From Streptomyces sp. NBC_01288 (GTDB lineage: Bacteria; Actinomycetota; Actinomycetes; Streptomycetales; Streptomycetaceae), in contig NZ_CP108427.1 of assembly GCF_035982055.1 (NCBI RefSeq), positions 9,857,001 to 9,921,000 of the forward strand: a stretch of DNA of 64,000 nt, in the 5' to 3' direction. The position numbers and the translations under genes were made by a program. The notes beneath the pieces were generated by a model. It searched no databases. It was not told where the DNA came from and saw nothing but the letters and a program-made list of their open reading frames with translations. Shown one piece after another: positions 35,683 through 44,411 of this stretch (positions are counted from its first letter, which is position 1; each line of letters starts with the position of its first letter).

Positions 35683-36468
35683 TCAGACCGTGAACGCGGT
35701 GCGGAAGCGGTCCAGGGCGCGCTCGCTCTCGCTCTCCGAGGCCCACGCCTCCATCGCGACCGTGCCGTCGTAGCCGATGTCGGCGAGGGCGCGGGCGATC
35801 GCCGGGTAGTTGATCTCGCCGGTGCCGGGCTCTTGGCGGCCGGGTACGTCCGCCACCTGGATCTCGCCGATGAGGTCCAACTCGTGGGCCTTGCGGACGA
35901 GTTCGATGAGGTTCCCCTCGCCGATCTGCGCGTGGTAGAGGTCCAGGTTCATCCGCAGGCCGGGCCGGTCCACCGCCTTGACCAGGGCCAGGGTGTCGGC
36001 GGCCGTCGCGAACGGTACGCCCGGGTGGTCGACCGCGGCGTTGAGGTTCTCCAGCGTGAAGGTGACGCCCGCGCTCTCGCCCAGCTCGGCGAGGCGGGTC
36101 AGGGTGCGGTGGGCGGCGATCCACATCGCGCCGGTGGGCTCGCCGGTCACCGGAACCACCGGCAGGCCCTCGGAGTCGAGGCCGGTGCCGTGCAAGTTCA
36201 GCCGGGGGCAGCCCAGTTGATCGGCGGCCTTCACCGACTCCTCGGCGGTGCGCAGGAGTTCGGCGGCGCCCGCCTCGTCGGTGAGGCTGCCCCGGATGTA
36301 GCCCGTCATCGACGAGAATTCGGCCGGGGTCCGCGTGAGCGCGTCCAGATCGTGCCGGGTCCAGTCCCAGATCTCGACCTGGAAACCGGCCTCGTGGATG
36401 CGCCGGGCCCGCTCGTGGATCGGGAGGTCCCGGAAGACCATCTCGGCACAGACCGCCAACGTGTACAT
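35683..36468 (-). CDS. Hydroxypyruvate isomerase / sugar-phosphate isomerase-like TIM barrel
   Basis: Protein of 261 residues of the xylose-isomerase-like TIM barrel. It starts LAVCAEMVFRDLPIHERARR and carries metal-site segments FTLENLNAAVDHPGVP (Glu), LRMNLDLYHAQIGEG (Asp, His) and IQVADVPGRQEPGTGEINYP (typical of Hyi/OtnI). It is likely to interconvert hydroxypyruvate and tartronate semialdehyde or a similar hydroxyketone. It is the first gene of a two-gene operon with the adjacent dehydrogenase. ATG 36468 lies 16 bases from a perfect LacI-type operator. Confidence 0.87.
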   Translation of the reverse strand: MYTLAVCAEMVFRDLPIHERARRIHEAGFQVEIWDWTRHDLDALTRTPAEFSSMTGYIRGSLTDEAGAAELLRTAEESVKAADQLGCPRLNLHGTGLDSEGLPVVPVTGEPTGAMWIAAHRTLTRLAELGESAGVTFTLENLNAAVDHPGVPFATAADTLALVKAVDRPGLRMNLDLYHAQIGEGNLIELVRKAHELDLIGEIQVADVPGRQEPGTGEINYPAIARALADIGYDGTVAMEAWASESESERALDRFRTAFTV

Positions 36469-36483
36469 GACTGCTCGCCCTCT

Positions 36484-36499
36484 TCTAGAACGTTCTAGA
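36484..36499. promoter_or_regulatory. LacI-type operator, leftward operon
   Basis: TCTAGAACGTTCTAGA is a perfect 16-bp palindrome with the central CG typical of LacI-family sites. It is 15 bases upstream of the isomerase start codon and divergent from a LacI gene. Confidence 0.82.
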
Positions 36500-36553
36500 T
36501 GGCAGTAGTACCCCACTACTGGATTCCCGTGTCAAGCCCTCGCCGGGCATGTT

Positions 36554-36569
36554 TCTAGAACGTTGCAGT
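36554..36569. promoter_or_regulatory. Second LacI-type operator
   Basis: TCTAGAACGTTGCAGT repeats the left 11 bases of the site at 36484 and diverges in the last five. The spacing of 70 bases would allow looping, and the site is placed to autoregulate the LacI gene. Confidence 0.65.
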
Positions 36570-36651
36570 ACCTTCGGAGCAGCGACGTCGCACACCTTTC
36601 GGAGCGGCTACGATCCCGAGACGCGACGACACCTCGACCGGAAGGACCACC

Positions 36652-37683
36652 GTGCCGACCACCCCCGCGGTCCCCGACGGAAAGCGGCCCACGCTGGCCC
36701 ATGTCGCGGCCCGGGCGGGCGTGTCCGTCGCGCTCGTCTCCATCGTGATGCGCGGGGCCTACGGCGCGAGCGCCACCACCCGCGAGCGGGTGCTCAAGGC
36801 CGCCGAGGAGATCGGCTACCGGCCCGACACCCGGGCCAGGGTGCTGCGCAGCAACCGCTCACGCCTGCTCGGCGTGCAGTTCGGGCTGCGCCATCCCTTC
36901 CACACCGACCTGGTGGAGGGCATCTACGCCGCCGCCGAACCCGCCGGCTACCAGGTCGCGCTCAGCGCGGTCGCGCCCACGCGCGGTGAGCGGCAGGCCG
37001 TGGAGGCGCTGCTCGCCGACCGCTGCGAGGCCCTCGTCCTGCTCGGCCCCGAGGTCCCGGCCGCCCGCCTCGCGCACCTCGCGACCCAGGTCCCGGTCGT
37101 CTCGGTGGCCCGGCGGCTACGGCCCGCCCCACCTGCCGTGGACGTCGTCCGCACCGCCGACGACGAGGGCGCCCGCCAGGCCGTGGACCACCTGGTCGCG
37201 CTCGGTCACCGCGCCATCGCCCACATCGACGGCGGCCGGGCACCCGGCGCCGCCGACCGCCGCCGCGGCTACCGCACCGCGATGCACCGCCACGGCCTCG
37301 ACGACCACGTCCGCGTGTTGCCCGGCGGTCTCACCGAGGACGACGGCGCGCGGGCCGCCCGCACCCTGCTGGCGGAGAAACGCCGGCCCAGCTCGGTCCT
37401 CGCCTTCAACGACCGCTGCGCCACCGGCGTCCTCGACACCTTCCTGCGGGCCGGGGTGTCCGTCCCCGGCGACATCTCCGTGGTCGGCTTCGACGACACC
37501 AGCCTGTCCCGGCTCGCGCACATCGACCTCACCACCGTCGCCCAGGACGTCCCGCGCCTCGCGGAACTCGCCGTGGGCCGCGCCATCGCCCGCCTGGACG
37601 GCGAGGCCGTAGCGGACGGGGAGCAGGTCGTCCCGCCCCACCTCGTCGTCCGCGGCACCACAGCTCCGCCTGCTACGGGCTGA
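36652..37683 (+). CDS. LacI family transcriptional regulator
   Basis: Protein of 343 residues. The N-terminal LacI helix-turn-helix reads PTLAHVAARAGVSVALVSIV, and the hinge region is ERVLKAAEEIGYRPDTRARV. The periplasmic-binding-like sugar domain follows, ending SVVGFDDTSLSRLAHIDLTT. GTG 36652 has GAAGGA upstream. It most likely represses the divergent isomerase/dehydrogenase operon through the two CTAGAACGTT sites and responds to a pathway sugar. Confidence 0.93.
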   Translation: MPTTPAVPDGKRPTLAHVAARAGVSVALVSIVMRGAYGASATTRERVLKAAEEIGYRPDTRARVLRSNRSRLLGVQFGLRHPFHTDLVEGIYAAAEPAGYQVALSAVAPTRGERQAVEALLADRCEALVLLGPEVPAARLAHLATQVPVVSVARRLRPAPPAVDVVRTADDEGARQAVDHLVALGHRAIAHIDGGRAPGAADRRRGYRTAMHRHGLDDHVRVLPGGLTEDDGARAARTLLAEKRRPSSVLAFNDRCATGVLDTFLRAGVSVPGDISVVGFDDTSLSRLAHIDLTTVAQDVPRLAELAVGRAIARLDGEAVADGEQVVPPHLVVRGTTAPPATG

Positions 37684-37689
37684 CCCGGG

Positions 37690-38925
37690 TCACTCCGGGG
37701 TAGTCGGCTCCAGGGTCTCGCGGGCCTTCGGCAGGATGTTCTTGAGGTAGTCGTCGACCGCCGTGTCCAGGCCGATGTCGTGCTGGGCGTGCTCGGACAT
37801 GTACCAGCGGTGTTCGAGCAGCTCGTGGTAGATCTCGGCCGGGTCCATCGCGCCGCGCAGTTCCAGCGGTACGGCCCGCACGGTCGGCCGGAACACGTCC
37901 CGCACCCACCGGTGCGCGAGCACCTCGGGCCGGGCGGCGAGCGGGTCGCCCGGGGCGTAGTCGTCCTGGGTGGCCATCCAGGACTCCAGGTCGTTGAGCA
38001 GCCGCCGCGCCTGGTTCTCCTCGGCGTCCAGGCCGGTCAGGCGCAGCAGTTGACGCTGGTGGTGGCCCGCGTCGACGACCTTCGGCACGAAGGTGACCGT
38101 GTCGCCGTTGGAGGAGTGCTCGATCTGCATCTCGGCCACGTCGAAGCCGAGTTCGTTCAGTCGCCGGATCCGGCGTTCGATGAAGTGGTACTTGCCCGCC
38201 GGGTACACCGAGACGCGGGTCAGCTCCTCCCACAGACTCTGGTACCGGGCGCAGATCTCCATGCCGAACTCGATCGGGTCGACGGAGGGGTGCAGCGCCC
38301 CGGACGCCTCCAGGTCGAGCAGTTCCCCGCTGATGTTCACGCGGGCGAGGTCGAGGTCGTAGTCGCGCTGCCCGTTGCTCAGCGCCGGGTGCAGATCGCC
38401 GGTCTCCGCGTCCACCAGATACGCGGCGTACGCGCCCGCGTCCCGCCGGAACAGCGTGTTGGACAGCGAGCAGTCGCCCCACGCGAACCCGGCCAGGTGC
38501 AGCCGCACCAGCAGCACCGCGAGCGCGTCCATCAGCCGGTGCATGGTGGCCGGCCGCAGCGTCGTCTCGAACATCGAGCGGTACGGCATCGAGCCGCCCA
38601 GGTGCCGAGTGATCAGCACCGGCTCCAGCGGCTCGCCGGCGGCGTCGGCGCGTCCGGTGACCACGGCGAGGGGGTCGACCGCCGGGATGCCGAGCCGGTC
38701 CAGGTCGCGCAGCAGCTCGTACTCGCGCAGCGCGGGGCGTTCCGCCAGTTCCTTGACGGCTATAACCTCGCTGCCGGCGCGGGCGTAGCGCACGACGTGG
38801 CGGGAGATACCGCGCGGCAGCGGCACCAGGTACTCGTCCGGCCACTCCTCCAGGGGGACGTCCCAGGGCAGTTCCAGCAGGAGGACCGGATGCTCCGGGT
38901 TCGTCGCGTTGATTTGCAGTGCCAT
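37690..38925 (-). CDS. DUF4032 protein with kinase-like N-terminal half
   Basis: Protein of 411 residues. The N-terminal half has remnants of an aminoglycoside/lipopolysaccharide kinase fold: VIAVKELAERPALREYELL (Lys and Glu), FAWGDCSLSNTLF (catalytic GD and N) and AYLVDAETGDLHP (metal Asp). The C-terminal half is the DUF4032 module, including ELLEHRWYMSEHAQHDIGLD. The family is widespread in actinobacteria with no settled function. It lies nine bases after the MBL-fold gene, so the pair is probably one transcript. It converges with LacI. Confidence 0.83.
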   Translation of the reverse strand: MALQINATNPEHPVLLLELPWDVPLEEWPDEYLVPLPRGISRHVVRYARAGSEVIAVKELAERPALREYELLRDLDRLGIPAVDPLAVVTGRADAAGEPLEPVLITRHLGGSMPYRSMFETTLRPATMHRLMDALAVLLVRLHLAGFAWGDCSLSNTLFRRDAGAYAAYLVDAETGDLHPALSNGQRDYDLDLARVNISGELLDLEASGALHPSVDPIEFGMEICARYQSLWEELTRVSVYPAGKYHFIERRIRRLNELGFDVAEMQIEHSSNGDTVTFVPKVVDAGHHQRQLLRLTGLDAEENQARRLLNDLESWMATQDDYAPGDPLAARPEVLAHRWVRDVFRPTVRAVPLELRGAMDPAEIYHELLEHRWYMSEHAQHDIGLDTAVDDYLKNILPKARETLEPTTPE

Positions 38926-38934
38926 GGGGTGACC

Positions 38935-39684
38935 TTAGATCGCGTGCTCGCGGGCGCGCCGCGCCGCCTCACGGACCGGACCGGTGTGCAGCGGGCCGTG
39001 GCCGGGCAGCAGGGTCTCGGCGTCGAGCGCTTCGAGGACGTCCAGCGAGGCCACGGCACGCTCGCGCTCGTGATGGAACATGTCGGGCAGCAGCTGCGGG
39101 CCCTTGATCCGGGAGGTCGGGTGGCCGCTCACCAGGGCGTCCCCGGAGATCACGATCCCGCTGTCCGGGAGATGGAACACGCAGTGCCCGCTCGTATGGC
39201 CGGGGGTGTGCACGGGGACGGGCCGGCCGGGCAGGTCGAGCGGGCCGTCCGCGCCCGGGAACGCCTCGGCCGCGGCGACGGGATGCTGCTCGGTGCCGCC
39301 GACGCGGATCGTGTGCACCATCCACGGCAGCACTCCGGGACGCCAGACGTTCTTCAGTACGTCCCCGACGGTCACCTGCTGGAGGAACTCCCGCCGTGCG
39401 TGCGGTACTTCGGCCTCGTGCAGGTACACCGGCGTGCCGTAGGTGTCGCGCAGGTACTCCGCCGAACCGAGGTGGTCGTTGTGCGCGTGGGTGATCAGCA
39501 CCGCCGTGACGGCTTTCGGTGAACTCCCCACCTGCTCAAGGGAGTCGAGCACGAGCTGCCGGTCCCCGGGGTACCCGGTGTCCACCAGCGTGACCGCGTC
39601 GCCGTCCGTGAGGATCACCCAGTTGGTGTTGCTGCCGTGCACCAGGTAGGTGCCGTCGGCGACTTGGCGTACATCTGCCCGCAT
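38935..39684 (-). CDS. Metallo-beta-lactamase-fold hydrolase
   Basis: Protein of 249 residues. The zinc motif is THAHNDHLGSAEYL (HxHxDH). Later ligands are VHTPGHTSGHCVFH, ISGDALVSGHP and LLPGHGPLHTGP. It resembles the general hydrolase or glyoxalase II-like branch rather than true beta-lactamases. There is no signal peptide. ATG 39684 is preceded by CGAGGGA. It is probably co-transcribed with the DUF4032 gene. Confidence 0.88.
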   Translation of the reverse strand: MRADVRQVADGTYLVHGSNTNWVILTDGDAVTLVDTGYPGDRQLVLDSLEQVGSSPKAVTAVLITHAHNDHLGSAEYLRDTYGTPVYLHEAEVPHARREFLQQVTVGDVLKNVWRPGVLPWMVHTIRVGGTEQHPVAAAEAFPGADGPLDLPGRPVPVHTPGHTSGHCVFHLPDSGIVISGDALVSGHPTSRIKGPQLLPDMFHHERERAVASLDVLEALDAETLLPGHGPLHTGPVREAARRAREHAI

Positions 39685-39782
39685 GATCGTCCCTCGTGAG
39701 GTGGTGCCCCGTACGGGAACAGCCAACCAGACGCGGATGACCTCGGCTCGCGCGGGGGAAGCCGCCTCCGACGCCGTCCGTC

Positions 39783-39793
39783 GGGGGGGGGGG
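39783..39793. repeat. Run of eleven G
   Basis: A homopolymer of 11 G bases lies between the AlkB stop and the MBL start, outside both genes. Runs this long are prone to slippage in replication and in sequencing. Confidence 0.9.
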
Positions 39794-39831
39794 CGACCCC
39801 CGCGCGCATCCGAAGCGGCCGCCTCTCCGCC

Positions 39832-40461
39832 TCAGTGCACGCCGTGCGGGCGGAACTGCACGCTGATGCGCGGTCCCGCGGCGCGGGTGGTCTTGGGGAC
39901 GCAGTGCTCCCAGGTCCGCTGACAGGAGCCGCCCATCACGATCAGGTCGCCGTGCCCGAGCGGGCGCCGCACCGACTCGCCGCCGCGCACGGGCCGTAGC
40001 AGCAGGTCGCGGGGCGCGCCCACGGAGAGGATCGCCACCATCGTGTCCTCGCGGGCACCCCGCCCGATCCGGTCGCCGTGCCAGGCGACACTGTCCCGGC
40101 CGTCGCGGTAGTAGCAGAGCCCGGACGTGGAGAACGGTTCGCCCAACTCCCGCGCGTAGTACGCCGAGAGAGCGTCTCGGGCCTCGGTGAGCACCGGGTG
40201 GGGGAGCGTGTCGTCGGCGCCGTAGTAGGCGAGCAGTCGCGGTACGGCGACGACCTGGTCGTACATCTGACGGCGCTCCGCGCGCCACGGCACCTCGGTG
40301 GCCAACTCCTCGAAGAGGGTGTCGGCGCCGCCGAGCCACCCGGGCAGCACGTCGATCCAGGCGCCGAGTCCCAGTGCCGTACGGCGGATCCCGTGGAGGG
40401 GGCCGGGGCGGAGCTGGTCGGTCTGGTCGAAGAGGGAGCCCTGGAGGTGGTGCGCGGTCAT
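39832..40461 (-). CDS. alkB: AlkB-like Fe(II)/2-oxoglutarate DNA dealkylase
   Basis: Protein of 209 residues of the 2OG-Fe(II) dioxygenase fold. The iron triad is seen as VAWHGDRIG (His and Asp) and WEHCVPK (His). The oxoglutarate Arg is in GPRISVQFRP. The substrate-lid segment is GLCYYRDGRDSVAWH. It reverses methylation damage on DNA or RNA bases. ATG 40461 is preceded by a region with a LexA-box-like sequence. It is divergent from a TetR gene. Confidence 0.88.
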   Translation of the reverse strand: MTAHHLQGSLFDQTDQLRPGPLHGIRRTALGLGAWIDVLPGWLGGADTLFEELATEVPWRAERRQMYDQVVAVPRLLAYYGADDTLPHPVLTEARDALSAYYARELGEPFSTSGLCYYRDGRDSVAWHGDRIGRGAREDTMVAILSVGAPRDLLLRPVRGGESVRRPLGHGDLIVMGGSCQRTWEHCVPKTTRAAGPRISVQFRPHGVH

Positions 40462-40481
40462 GGGACCAGCGTACTCTTTAT

Positions 40482-40497
40482 TCGAATAGCTGTTCCC
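40482..40497. promoter_or_regulatory. Possible LexA (SOS) box upstream of alkB
   Basis: TCGAATAGCTGTTCCC matches the actinobacterial LexA consensus TCGAAC-N4-GTTCGA at 9 of 12 defined positions. It lies 21 bases upstream of the AlkB start. A TATTCGAATA palindrome (40479-40488) overlaps it. Confidence 0.35.
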
Positions 40498-40517
40498 ATC
40501 CGAAGTGGACCCCTTTG

Positions 40518-40550
40518 GATACATCGACGTATCGGATACATTCACGTATC
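40518..40550. promoter_or_regulatory. Tandem palindromic operators, probably for the adjacent TetR
   Basis: Two copies of GATAC-N6-GTATC, at 40518-40533 and 40535-40550, each a dyad with 5-base arms. They are separated by one base and end 25 bases before the TetR start codon. Confidence 0.72.
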
Positions 40551-40575
40551 GAACGAAGGATGCGGAGGTCCGGAC

Positions 40576-41202
40576 ATGGCGGTGGAGGCGACGGCCAAAC
40601 GTGTGACCAGGCGCCGGGTGCGCACGCGCGCCAAGCTGCTGGACGCCGCGTTCGCCGTGTTCGCGGCGAAGGGGTTCGGGCGGGTCTCCATCGAGGAGGT
40701 CTGCGAGGCCGCCGGTTACAGCCGGGGCGCGTTCTACTCGAACTTCGGCAGCCTGGACGAGCTGTTCTTCGCGCTCTACCGGGACCGGGCCGAGCTGATC
40801 GCCGACCAGGTGGCCGGCGCGTTCGCGCTCGACGGGCCCGACCTCGATGTGCCCGCGGCGGTGGACCGGGTCACCGACGTGCTGCTCCTCGACCTGGACT
40901 GGCTGCTGGTGAAGACCGACTTCCTGGTGCACGCGGCCCGGGACCCGGCCGTCGCCCAGACCCTCCTCGACCACCGAGCACGGCTGCGCGGCGCGATCGC
41001 CGACCGGCTCATCCGGGCACGCGGACACACTCAACTGCCCGCCGTACTGGGCGACATCGAGGGCGCCGCCCACGCGGTGATCGCCGCGTACGACGGAGTC
41101 ACCACCCAGCTGCTGCTCGACAAGGACGCCGAGCGGGCGCGCTCCTGGCTCAAGCAGTTGCTCACCGCGCTGCTGACCGACGGCAGCAACACCCCTGAAT
41201 GA
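40576..41202 (+). CDS. TetR family transcriptional regulator
   Basis: Protein of 208 residues. The helix-turn-helix is in VSIEEVCEAAGYSRGAFYSN near residues 37-56. The ligand-binding C-terminal domain has no recognised inducer. It begins a two-gene operon with an FAD-dependent dehydrogenase (28-base gap) and probably autoregulates through the GATAC-N6-GTATC pair upstream. Confidence 0.88.
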   Translation: MAVEATAKRVTRRRVRTRAKLLDAAFAVFAAKGFGRVSIEEVCEAAGYSRGAFYSNFGSLDELFFALYRDRAELIADQVAGAFALDGPDLDVPAAVDRVTDVLLLDLDWLLVKTDFLVHAARDPAVAQTLLDHRARLRGAIADRLIRARGHTQLPAVLGDIEGAAHAVIAAYDGVTTQLLLDKDAERARSWLKQLLTALLTDGSNTPE

Positions 41203-41230
41203 CAACCCACTTGAGAAGGGCAACGTCGCC

Positions 41231-42904
41231 ATGGATGCGGACGTCATCGTCGTCGGAGCCGGGCTGGCCGGTCTGGTCGCGGCCCATGAACTGACCAGCC
41301 GGGGACGCCGGGTCGCGCTCGTCGACCAGGAGAACGCCAACAACCTCGGCGGGCAGGCGTTCTGGTCCTTCGGCGGACTGTTCCTCGTCGACTCGCCGGA
41401 ACAGCGCCGTCTCGGCATCAAGGACTCCTTCGACCTGGCCTGGAGTGACTGGCAGGGCAGCGCCGGTTTTGACCGCGTCGACGACGAGGACTCGTGGGCG
41501 GTGCGCTGGGCGCGCGCCTACGTCGAGTTCGCGGCCGGCGAGAAGCGGACCTGGCTCGACGGGCACGGCATCAAGCTGCTGCCCACGGTCGGGTGGGCGG
41601 AACGCGGCGACCTGCGCGCCCACGGCCACGGCAACTCCGTCCCGCGCTTCCACGTCACCTGGGGCACCGGCACCGGAGTCGTCGAACCCTTCGTGAACTA
41701 CGCCAGGCAGGCCGCCCGTGACGGACTGCTCACCTTCTACTACCGTCACCAGGTCGACGAGTTGGTGGTCGAGGAGGGCGAGGCGCGCGGCGTCCGCGGC
41801 ACGGTCCTCGCCGAGGACAACGCGGCCCGGGGCGTCTCCTCCAGCCGCGAGGCGATCGGCGACTTCGAACTCACCGCGCAGGCCGTCGTCGTCACCACCG
41901 GCGGCATCGGTGCCAACCATGACATCGTCCGCGAGTACTGGCCCGAGCGCCTCGGCACTCCGCCTGCGGAGATGGTCACCGGCGTACCGGCCTACGTCGA
42001 CGGCCGGATGCTCGACATCAGCGCCGAAGCGGGCGTACGACTCGTCAACCGCGACCGCATGTGGCACTACACCGAGGGCCTCCAGAACTGGGACCCGGTC
42101 TGGCCCGGCCACGGCATCCGCATCCTGCCCGGCCCGTCGTCCCTGTGGTTCGACGCCCTCGGCCGCCGCCTGCCCGACCCGTGCCTGCCGGGCTACGACA
42201 CCCTCAACACCCTCAAGTACCTGCGCACCACCGAGGACTTGGCGGAGCACGACCACTCCTGGTTCATCCTCACCCAGAAGATCATCGAGAAGGAGTTCGC
42301 GCTGTCGGGCTCCGAGCAGAACCCCGACATCACCGCCAAGGACAAGAAGGCGGTCCTGCGCGACCGGCTCCTCGGCAAGGGCGCCCCGGGCCCGGTGGAC
42401 GCCTTCCTGCGCAAGGGCGCGGACTTCGTGACCGCCGGCAATCTGGAGCAACTGGTCGAGAAGATGAACCAGTTGACCGACAAGCCTCTTCTGGACGCGG
42501 CCGTCGTGCGGCGCCAGATCGAGGCCCGCGACCTCCAGATGGCCAACCCCTACAGCAAGGACTCCCAGGTCCAGGGCATCCGCAACGCCCGCCGCTACAT
42601 CGGCGACCGCCTGGGCCGCGTGGCCACCCCGCACCGCATCCTGGACCCGGCGGCCGGGCCCCTGATCGGCGTCAAACTGCACGTCCTGACCCGCAAGACC
42701 CTCGGCGGCATCCAGACGGACCTCGACTCACGCGCGCTGGCCGCCGACGGAAAGCCGATCGGCGGGTTGTACGCGGCGGGCGAGGTCGCGGGCTTCGGTG
42801 GTGGTGGGGTCCACGGCTACAACGCGCTCGAAGGCACGTTCCTGGGTGGCTGCCTCTTCTCGGGCCGGGCGGCGGGACGCGCGGCGGCGAAGCAGACGGC
42901 CTAG
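41231..42904 (+). CDS. FAD-binding dehydrogenase, fumarate reductase/3-ketosteroid dehydrogenase family
   Basis: Flavoprotein of 557 residues. The N-terminal FAD motif is DADVIVVGAGLAGLVAAHEL, and the C-terminal FAD segment is GGLYAAGEVAGFGGGGVHGY then NALEGTFLGG. The overall layout is that of the FAD_binding_2 family, which includes fumarate reductase flavosubunits and KstD. The central sequence HYTEGLQNWDPVWPGHGIRI marks a conserved actinobacterial subgroup of unknown substrate. A steroid or other cyclic ketone is possible but unproven. It is under the control of the upstream TetR. Confidence 0.87.
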   Translation: MDADVIVVGAGLAGLVAAHELTSRGRRVALVDQENANNLGGQAFWSFGGLFLVDSPEQRRLGIKDSFDLAWSDWQGSAGFDRVDDEDSWAVRWARAYVEFAAGEKRTWLDGHGIKLLPTVGWAERGDLRAHGHGNSVPRFHVTWGTGTGVVEPFVNYARQAARDGLLTFYYRHQVDELVVEEGEARGVRGTVLAEDNAARGVSSSREAIGDFELTAQAVVVTTGGIGANHDIVREYWPERLGTPPAEMVTGVPAYVDGRMLDISAEAGVRLVNRDRMWHYTEGLQNWDPVWPGHGIRILPGPSSLWFDALGRRLPDPCLPGYDTLNTLKYLRTTEDLAEHDHSWFILTQKIIEKEFALSGSEQNPDITAKDKKAVLRDRLLGKGAPGPVDAFLRKGADFVTAGNLEQLVEKMNQLTDKPLLDAAVVRRQIEARDLQMANPYSKDSQVQGIRNARRYIGDRLGRVATPHRILDPAAGPLIGVKLHVLTRKTLGGIQTDLDSRALAADGKPIGGLYAAGEVAGFGGGGVHGYNALEGTFLGGCLFSGRAAGRAAAKQTA

Positions 42905-42942
42905 CGGTACGTGGCCAGACCTGCGGCCCGCCTCCAGGAGGT

Positions 42943-43293
42943 TCACCCCTCCAGGAGGCGGGCCAGCACCGAGGCGTGACTCCGCTCCGGCGACCTGACC
43001 GCCGTCACCAGGGTCACCGGTCCCATACGGACCAAGTTCCGCAGGGTGTGCAGGAGTTGAGCCGCCTCGGATTCGGCGAGCTCGGCCTCGAAACGGCTGC
43101 TGAACTCGTCGAAGTCGCCCTCGCCCGCGTGATACCAGCGGCGCAGTTCGGTCGACGGGGTGATCCCCTTGGGCCACTCGTCGACCCGGGCCGCGTCCTT
43201 GGACAGGCCACGCGGCCACAGCCGATCGACCATGACGCGCACACCGTCCTCCGGCTCGGGCGGATCGTAGACACGACGCACGCGGACGGTCAC
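42943..43293 (-). CDS. DUF488 family protein
   Basis: Protein of 116 residues. Signature segments are RVYDPPEPEDGVRVMVDRLW then PRG near the N-terminus, EWPKGITPSTELRRWYH in the middle and LVTAVRSPERSHASVLARLL at the end. The family is common, small and cytoplasmic with no settled function. The start is GTG 43293. Confidence 0.9.
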   Translation of the reverse strand: MTVRVRRVYDPPEPEDGVRVMVDRLWPRGLSKDAARVDEWPKGITPSTELRRWYHAGEGDFDEFSSRFEAELAESEAAQLLHTLRNLVRMGPVTLVTAVRSPERSHASVLARLLEG

Positions 43294-43378
43294 GGGCGGA
43301 CTCCCTCGGGTGGCGGTGGTGCGGTGAGCCTACGGTGTGCGTCCAGAAGCCGCGTCCGTCACTACGTCGTCCGGCGCA

Positions 43379-43427
43379 ACCGCCATGTCGACGACCTGCG
43401 CCCACGCGCCGTCGTCGACATGGCGGT
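43379..43427 (-). terminator. Terminator after the RIO-type kinase gene
   Basis: Perfect 17-bp arms (43379-43395 and 43411-43427) with a 15-base loop. It lies 31 bases beyond the kinase stop on the leftward strand and upstream of DUF488. Confidence 0.7.
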
Positions 43428-43457
43428 CGTCGCCCGATGCGGCACGGGCCGCCCGGT

Positions 43458-44411
43458 TCAGAAGGCGTGGGCCATCAGCTCGGCGAACAGGGCGTGCTCG
43501 TCGACATCGAGGCCCCGGGAACGGAACCAGCCGCAGATGTTGGCGCAGTCGCGCTGGAGGTAGGTCATCCCGTTGAGGTTGCCGACCAGGTCGACGATCT
43601 GTGGCAGGTCGATGATGACCAGCCGTTCGCCTGCCGCCAGGATGTTGTACGCCGAGAGGTCGCCGTGCACGAGGCCGTTCTGCACCATCACCGCGAGCGC
43701 GTCGGTGAGTTGCTCGAAGTACGCCGCCAGCAGGTCGGGTGAGGGGCGGGTCTGGGCGAGCCGGGGCGCTGTCTGGACGGTGCCGTCCTCGTCGACGACG
43801 GTGATCCACTCCATCAGGATCTCGGTGCCGTCGATCTGGACCGGATAGGGGACCGGCAGCCCGAGGTTCCAGAGCCGTACCAGCGCGGCCCATTCGGACA
43901 CCGCCCACTCGCCGGCCGCGACCTGCCGGCCGAAGGTGCTCTTCCGTTTCAGGGCACGCTCGTCGCGTGAGCGCTTCACCGAGCGGCCCTCGGTGTAGGA
44001 CGCGGTGCGGTGGAAGGTCCGGTGCTCGGGGGAGCGGTACCGCTTGGCCGCCATGACGACCCCGGGGGCGGGGTCGCGCGGGTCGGCGCGCTCGACGAGG
44101 TGGACGTCCGCCTCCTTGCCGGTCTTGAGGACGCCGAGTTCGGTGTCGATCGCGCCCTGCGAGGTCACCACCCAGTCCGGGAGCGGCTCGGGGCCCCGGC
44201 TCAGGGGTTCGACGCGGAGCCAGGTCGACCAGCGCTGGCCGTCGGCGAGGTCGTCGTAGGGGCGGAATTCGAAGACGAACCGGTCGTCGATGTCGTCCGG
44301 TACCGCGTTGCCCGGCGGCGGGCCGTGGCGGTAGGGGGCGGTGCCGAAGTCGTCAGGAAACGCCGGGAGTCGAGAGTGCTGGGGGTGTTGCGGGAAGTCG
44401 TTGCGAGACAT
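43458..44411 (-). CDS. RIO-type atypical serine kinase
   Basis: Protein of 317 residues. RIO features are the glycine-poor loop LGVLKTGKEADVHLVE, the ATP Lys in VMAAKRYRSPEHRTFHR, the catalytic loop LVHGDLSAYNILA and the metal Asp in LVIIDLPQIVDL. All catalytic residues are kept. RIO kinases act in ribosome maturation in archaea and eukaryotes; the bacterial role is unknown. ATG 44411 is preceded by GGAG at 11 bases. A short upstream ORF (44353-44478) overlaps its first 59 bases in another frame and could control its translation. Confidence 0.9.
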   Translation of the reverse strand: MSRNDFPQHPQHSRLPAFPDDFGTAPYRHGPPPGNAVPDDIDDRFVFEFRPYDDLADGQRWSTWLRVEPLSRGPEPLPDWVVTSQGAIDTELGVLKTGKEADVHLVERADPRDPAPGVVMAAKRYRSPEHRTFHRTASYTEGRSVKRSRDERALKRKSTFGRQVAAGEWAVSEWAALVRLWNLGLPVPYPVQIDGTEILMEWITVVDEDGTVQTAPRLAQTRPSPDLLAAYFEQLTDALAVMVQNGLVHGDLSAYNILAAGERLVIIDLPQIVDLVGNLNGMTYLQRDCANICGWFRSRGLDVDEHALFAELMAHAF

